Positions 62,478 to 64,000 of a stretch of DNA of 64,000 nucleotides are shown here, one piece after another; the stretch's first letter is position 1, and each line of letters opens with the position of its first letter. A model generated the notes under the pieces. That model was given only the letters and a program-made list of their open reading frames with translations, searched no databases and was not told the origin of the DNA. The translations under genes and the position numbers were made by a program. Origin of the DNA: Cohnella herbarum. Lineage in GTDB: Bacteria; Bacillota; Bacilli; Paenibacillales; Paenibacillaceae. The stretch covers positions 7,374,001 to 7,438,000 of the forward strand of contig NZ_CP051680.1 of NCBI RefSeq assembly GCF_012849095.1. The letters run 5' to 3'.

Positions 62478-63083
62478 ATGGTTTTGTTTAAACCCAAAGA
62501 GAGCTTACTGTCGAAATTAAAAGAAGATTTGCGGATGCTTATCGATAAGGAACCATCAAGAATGGATATGTTTAGGGCTGTATTACTAAAGAGAGAATTT
62601 CATATTATGATGATTTACCGGCTTTCTCATTTTTTTTATAACCTTAAACTTTCCTATCTGGCGACCGTAATGCAGAGAATCAATATCATGTTCTACGGTG
62701 TTGAGATTTCATTCAAAATCAATATTGGCTCTGGTTTTAGAATCAATCACGGTGTTGGAACGGTTATCGGCGATGCTGTCATTCACACAAGTGTAACGGT
62801 ATTTCAGAATGTCACGATCGGGGCGAATTATCCGGAGCTGACAAGCTCGAATAAGCCTAAAGGATATCCAACCATTGAAGAGAGAGTCGTGATATTCCCC
62901 GGTGCCGTTATAGTTGGACCTATCACGATCGGCAAGAATAGCGTGATTGGGGCAAATGCGGTTATCGTTTCGAATATCCCTCCTGAAAGCGTAATAGCCG
63001 CTCCCAAAGCCGTAGAGATAGGCTCGTCGGCGATAAGCGACATGACGAATTCTGTAGCTTTAATGTCGCAGGTTGCCCAATGA
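62478..63083 (+). CDS. Serine-acetyltransferase-like hexapeptide acetyltransferase
   Basis: Start uncertain between ATG 62478 and TTG 62484, both close to GAGGGAGG. About 201 residues: a helical N terminus, then a left-handed beta-helix with INIGSGFRINHGVGTVIGD, VTVFQNVTIGANYP and VVIFPGAVIVGPITIGKNSV. It resembles CysE but lacks the long N-terminal domain and lies in a glycan locus, so O- or N-acetylation of a sugar is more likely than cysteine synthesis. Stop overlaps the flippase start (ATGA). Confidence 0.82.
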   Translation: MVLFKPKESLLSKLKEDLRMLIDKEPSRMDMFRAVLLKREFHIMMIYRLSHFFYNLKLSYLATVMQRINIMFYGVEISFKINIGSGFRINHGVGTVIGDAVIHTSVTVFQNVTIGANYPELTSSNKPKGYPTIEERVVIFPGAVIVGPITIGKNSVIGANAVIVSNIPPESVIAAPKAVEIGSSAISDMTNSVALMSQVAQ

Positions 63084-64000
63084 GTACTAGGGCGATTTTT
63101 ACAGGGGCTTTCATTCTCTTCGTCGGTAATATTCTAAGTAGCGTACTCGGGTTGACGCGTGAAGTTCTCAATGCCGCATATTATGGTGCCAATGTCGATA
63201 TGGATTCTTATTTATTTGCGAATACGATTCCTTCCTTCATTCTTACCTTTATCGGCGGAGTGTTCATGGCGGGGTTTATCCCATTGTTTATAAAGAAAAG
63301 AGTCGAACATAGCGCGGAAGAAGCATCATATATGTTCAGCAACTCCATAAACGTTATTCTAATAGTCGTCATCTTGCTAACAGGTCTATGCTATTGGTTT
63401 AGTGGTCCGCTAGCTTCCTTTTTCGCATCGGATTCCGCAAACCAAGAACAGATTCAGAAGCTATTATGGATATTACTTCCCAGTATTTTGTTTTTCGGAC
63501 TTTCCTATTCGCAATCCGCCGTGCTGAACAGTCTTAACCATTTTACAATACCAGCTTTTCTTACAGTAATGAATAACGTCGTCGTTATCGTATTCATGAT
63601 TGTCTTGAATCGTTGGATCGGTATTACATCCATTGCGATTGGTTTCGTTGTAGGAACAGTGCTTCAAGTTATCGTCCAATGGCCGATGATGAAAAGATTA
63701 GGTGTCAGGTATAAGCTATACCTGAATTTCAAGGATAAAGATCTAAAGAAACTGCTAGTTTTGGCCATACCTATTATTGGTATTGGCGTTATTGATCAAT
63801 GTCTTGTGTTAGCTACTCGTTTTTTCTCATCCAACCTCTCCCCAGGGAGCGCATCTGCGCTTAATTATGCGAATCGTATAATTATGTTGCCCGTCACTTT
63901 GTTTGGGACAGCGCTGGTTAGCGCAATCTATCCGTCCGTGGTAAGAGCATTGGCAGAGAAAAATATTAGAGAATACAACACGATGGTGTCCACGTCTGTT
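63080..64000 (+). CDS. MurJ/MviN-type lipid-linked oligosaccharide flippase, 3' partial
   Basis: ATG 63080 overlaps the previous stop. The frame stays open to the end of the window (307 codons). It encodes repeated hydrophobic helices; VLGLTREVLNAAYYGANVDM at the N terminus and SYSQSAVLNSLNHFTIPAF match the MurJ/MviN family, and later helices contain NYANRIIMLPVTLFGTAL. In glycan loci such proteins stand in for Wzx and move undecaprenyl-linked units across the membrane. No polymerase (Wzy) is in the window; it may follow. Confidence 0.88.
   Translation, partial: MSTRAIFTGAFILFVGNILSSVLGLTREVLNAAYYGANVDMDSYLFANTIPSFILTFIGGVFMAGFIPLFIKKRVEHSAEEASYMFSNSINVILIVVILLTGLCYWFSGPLASFFASDSANQEQIQKLLWILLPSILFFGLSYSQSAVLNSLNHFTIPAFLTVMNNVVVIVFMIVLNRWIGITSIAIGFVVGTVLQVIVQWPMMKRLGVRYKLYLNFKDKDLKKLLVLAIPIIGIGVIDQCLVLATRFFSSNLSPGSASALNYANRIIMLPVTLFGTALVSAIYPSVVRALAEKNIREYNTMVSTSV

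Noticed and set aside
62478..63083. cysE (cysteine synthesis)
   Set aside because: Although hexapeptide motifs are CysE-like, the operator-linked context and coupling to a flippase favour sugar acetylation.

Overview
The window reads as the chromosome of a Gram-positive, spore-forming member of the Paenibacillaceae (Paenibacillus/Cohnella type). Strong GGAGG ribosome-binding sites, frequent TTG/GTG starts, a KapB-like sporulation protein, agr-type peptide signalling, Big_2-type surface protein and a free multimodular GH48/GH9/GH6/GH5 cellulase set all point that way. This assignment is an inference from gene content; there is no rRNA or tRNA in the window.

Region 1 (1-13790) is a same-strand run of five secreted glycoside hydrolases: GH48 (5' end cut by the window), GH5 mannanase, GH6, GH5 endoglucanase and GH9-CBM3c. 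Each carries fibronectin III (FN3) linkers and at least one C-terminal CBM3. There are no dockerins or cohesins, so this is a non-cellulosomal system. The modules are so similar in DNA sequence that recombination between genes is likely. An AraC/YesN-like regulator follows.

Region 2 (15096-25892) is mixed: a glycolipid-type GT28 transferase, KapB, a large Ig-like surface protein with a YjfB-like protein, an SGNH hydrolase, and the large subunit of glutamate synthase. An array of short palindromes lies at 19481-19668.

Region 3 (26095-28197) is a compact agr-type module: a membrane protein resembling the sensor half of AgrC but with no kinase, AgrB, an AgrD pro-peptide that is easy to miss (27267-27395), and a LytTR DNA-binding protein without a receiver domain.

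Region 4 (28298-64000) is a large exopolysaccharide/surface-glycan locus. It begins with an XRE regulator divergent from a PilZ (c-di-GMP receptor) and LCP ligase pair, followed by an ABC exporter. The main operon (32647-43328) encodes a tyrosine kinase/Wzz pair, GalU, an initiating sugar transferase, GDP-fucose synthesis (gmd, fcl, manC), glycosyltransferases and colanic-acid-like WcaI/WcaF. Two divergent operons follow: twin DUF4910 aminopeptidase-like proteins on the minus strand, and SpsF/aldo-keto reductase/aminotransferase on the plus strand. A pseudaminic-acid-type operon (PseB, PseC, PseG, formyltransferase, PseI) comes next, with a sialyltransferase-like enzyme, a GT4, two FemAB-like acyltransferases and a beta-helix protein. 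The window ends in an acetyltransferase and a MurJ/MviN-type flippase that runs off the edge.

The most notable signal is a repeated 15-bp dyad, GATAC-N5-GTATC. It sits at the head of five transcription units of region 4, and in four of them it lies inside the 17-bp spacer of a TTGACA promoter. Ten copies are seen. The adjacent XRE protein is the natural candidate repressor, which would make the whole 35-kb glycan locus one regulon.
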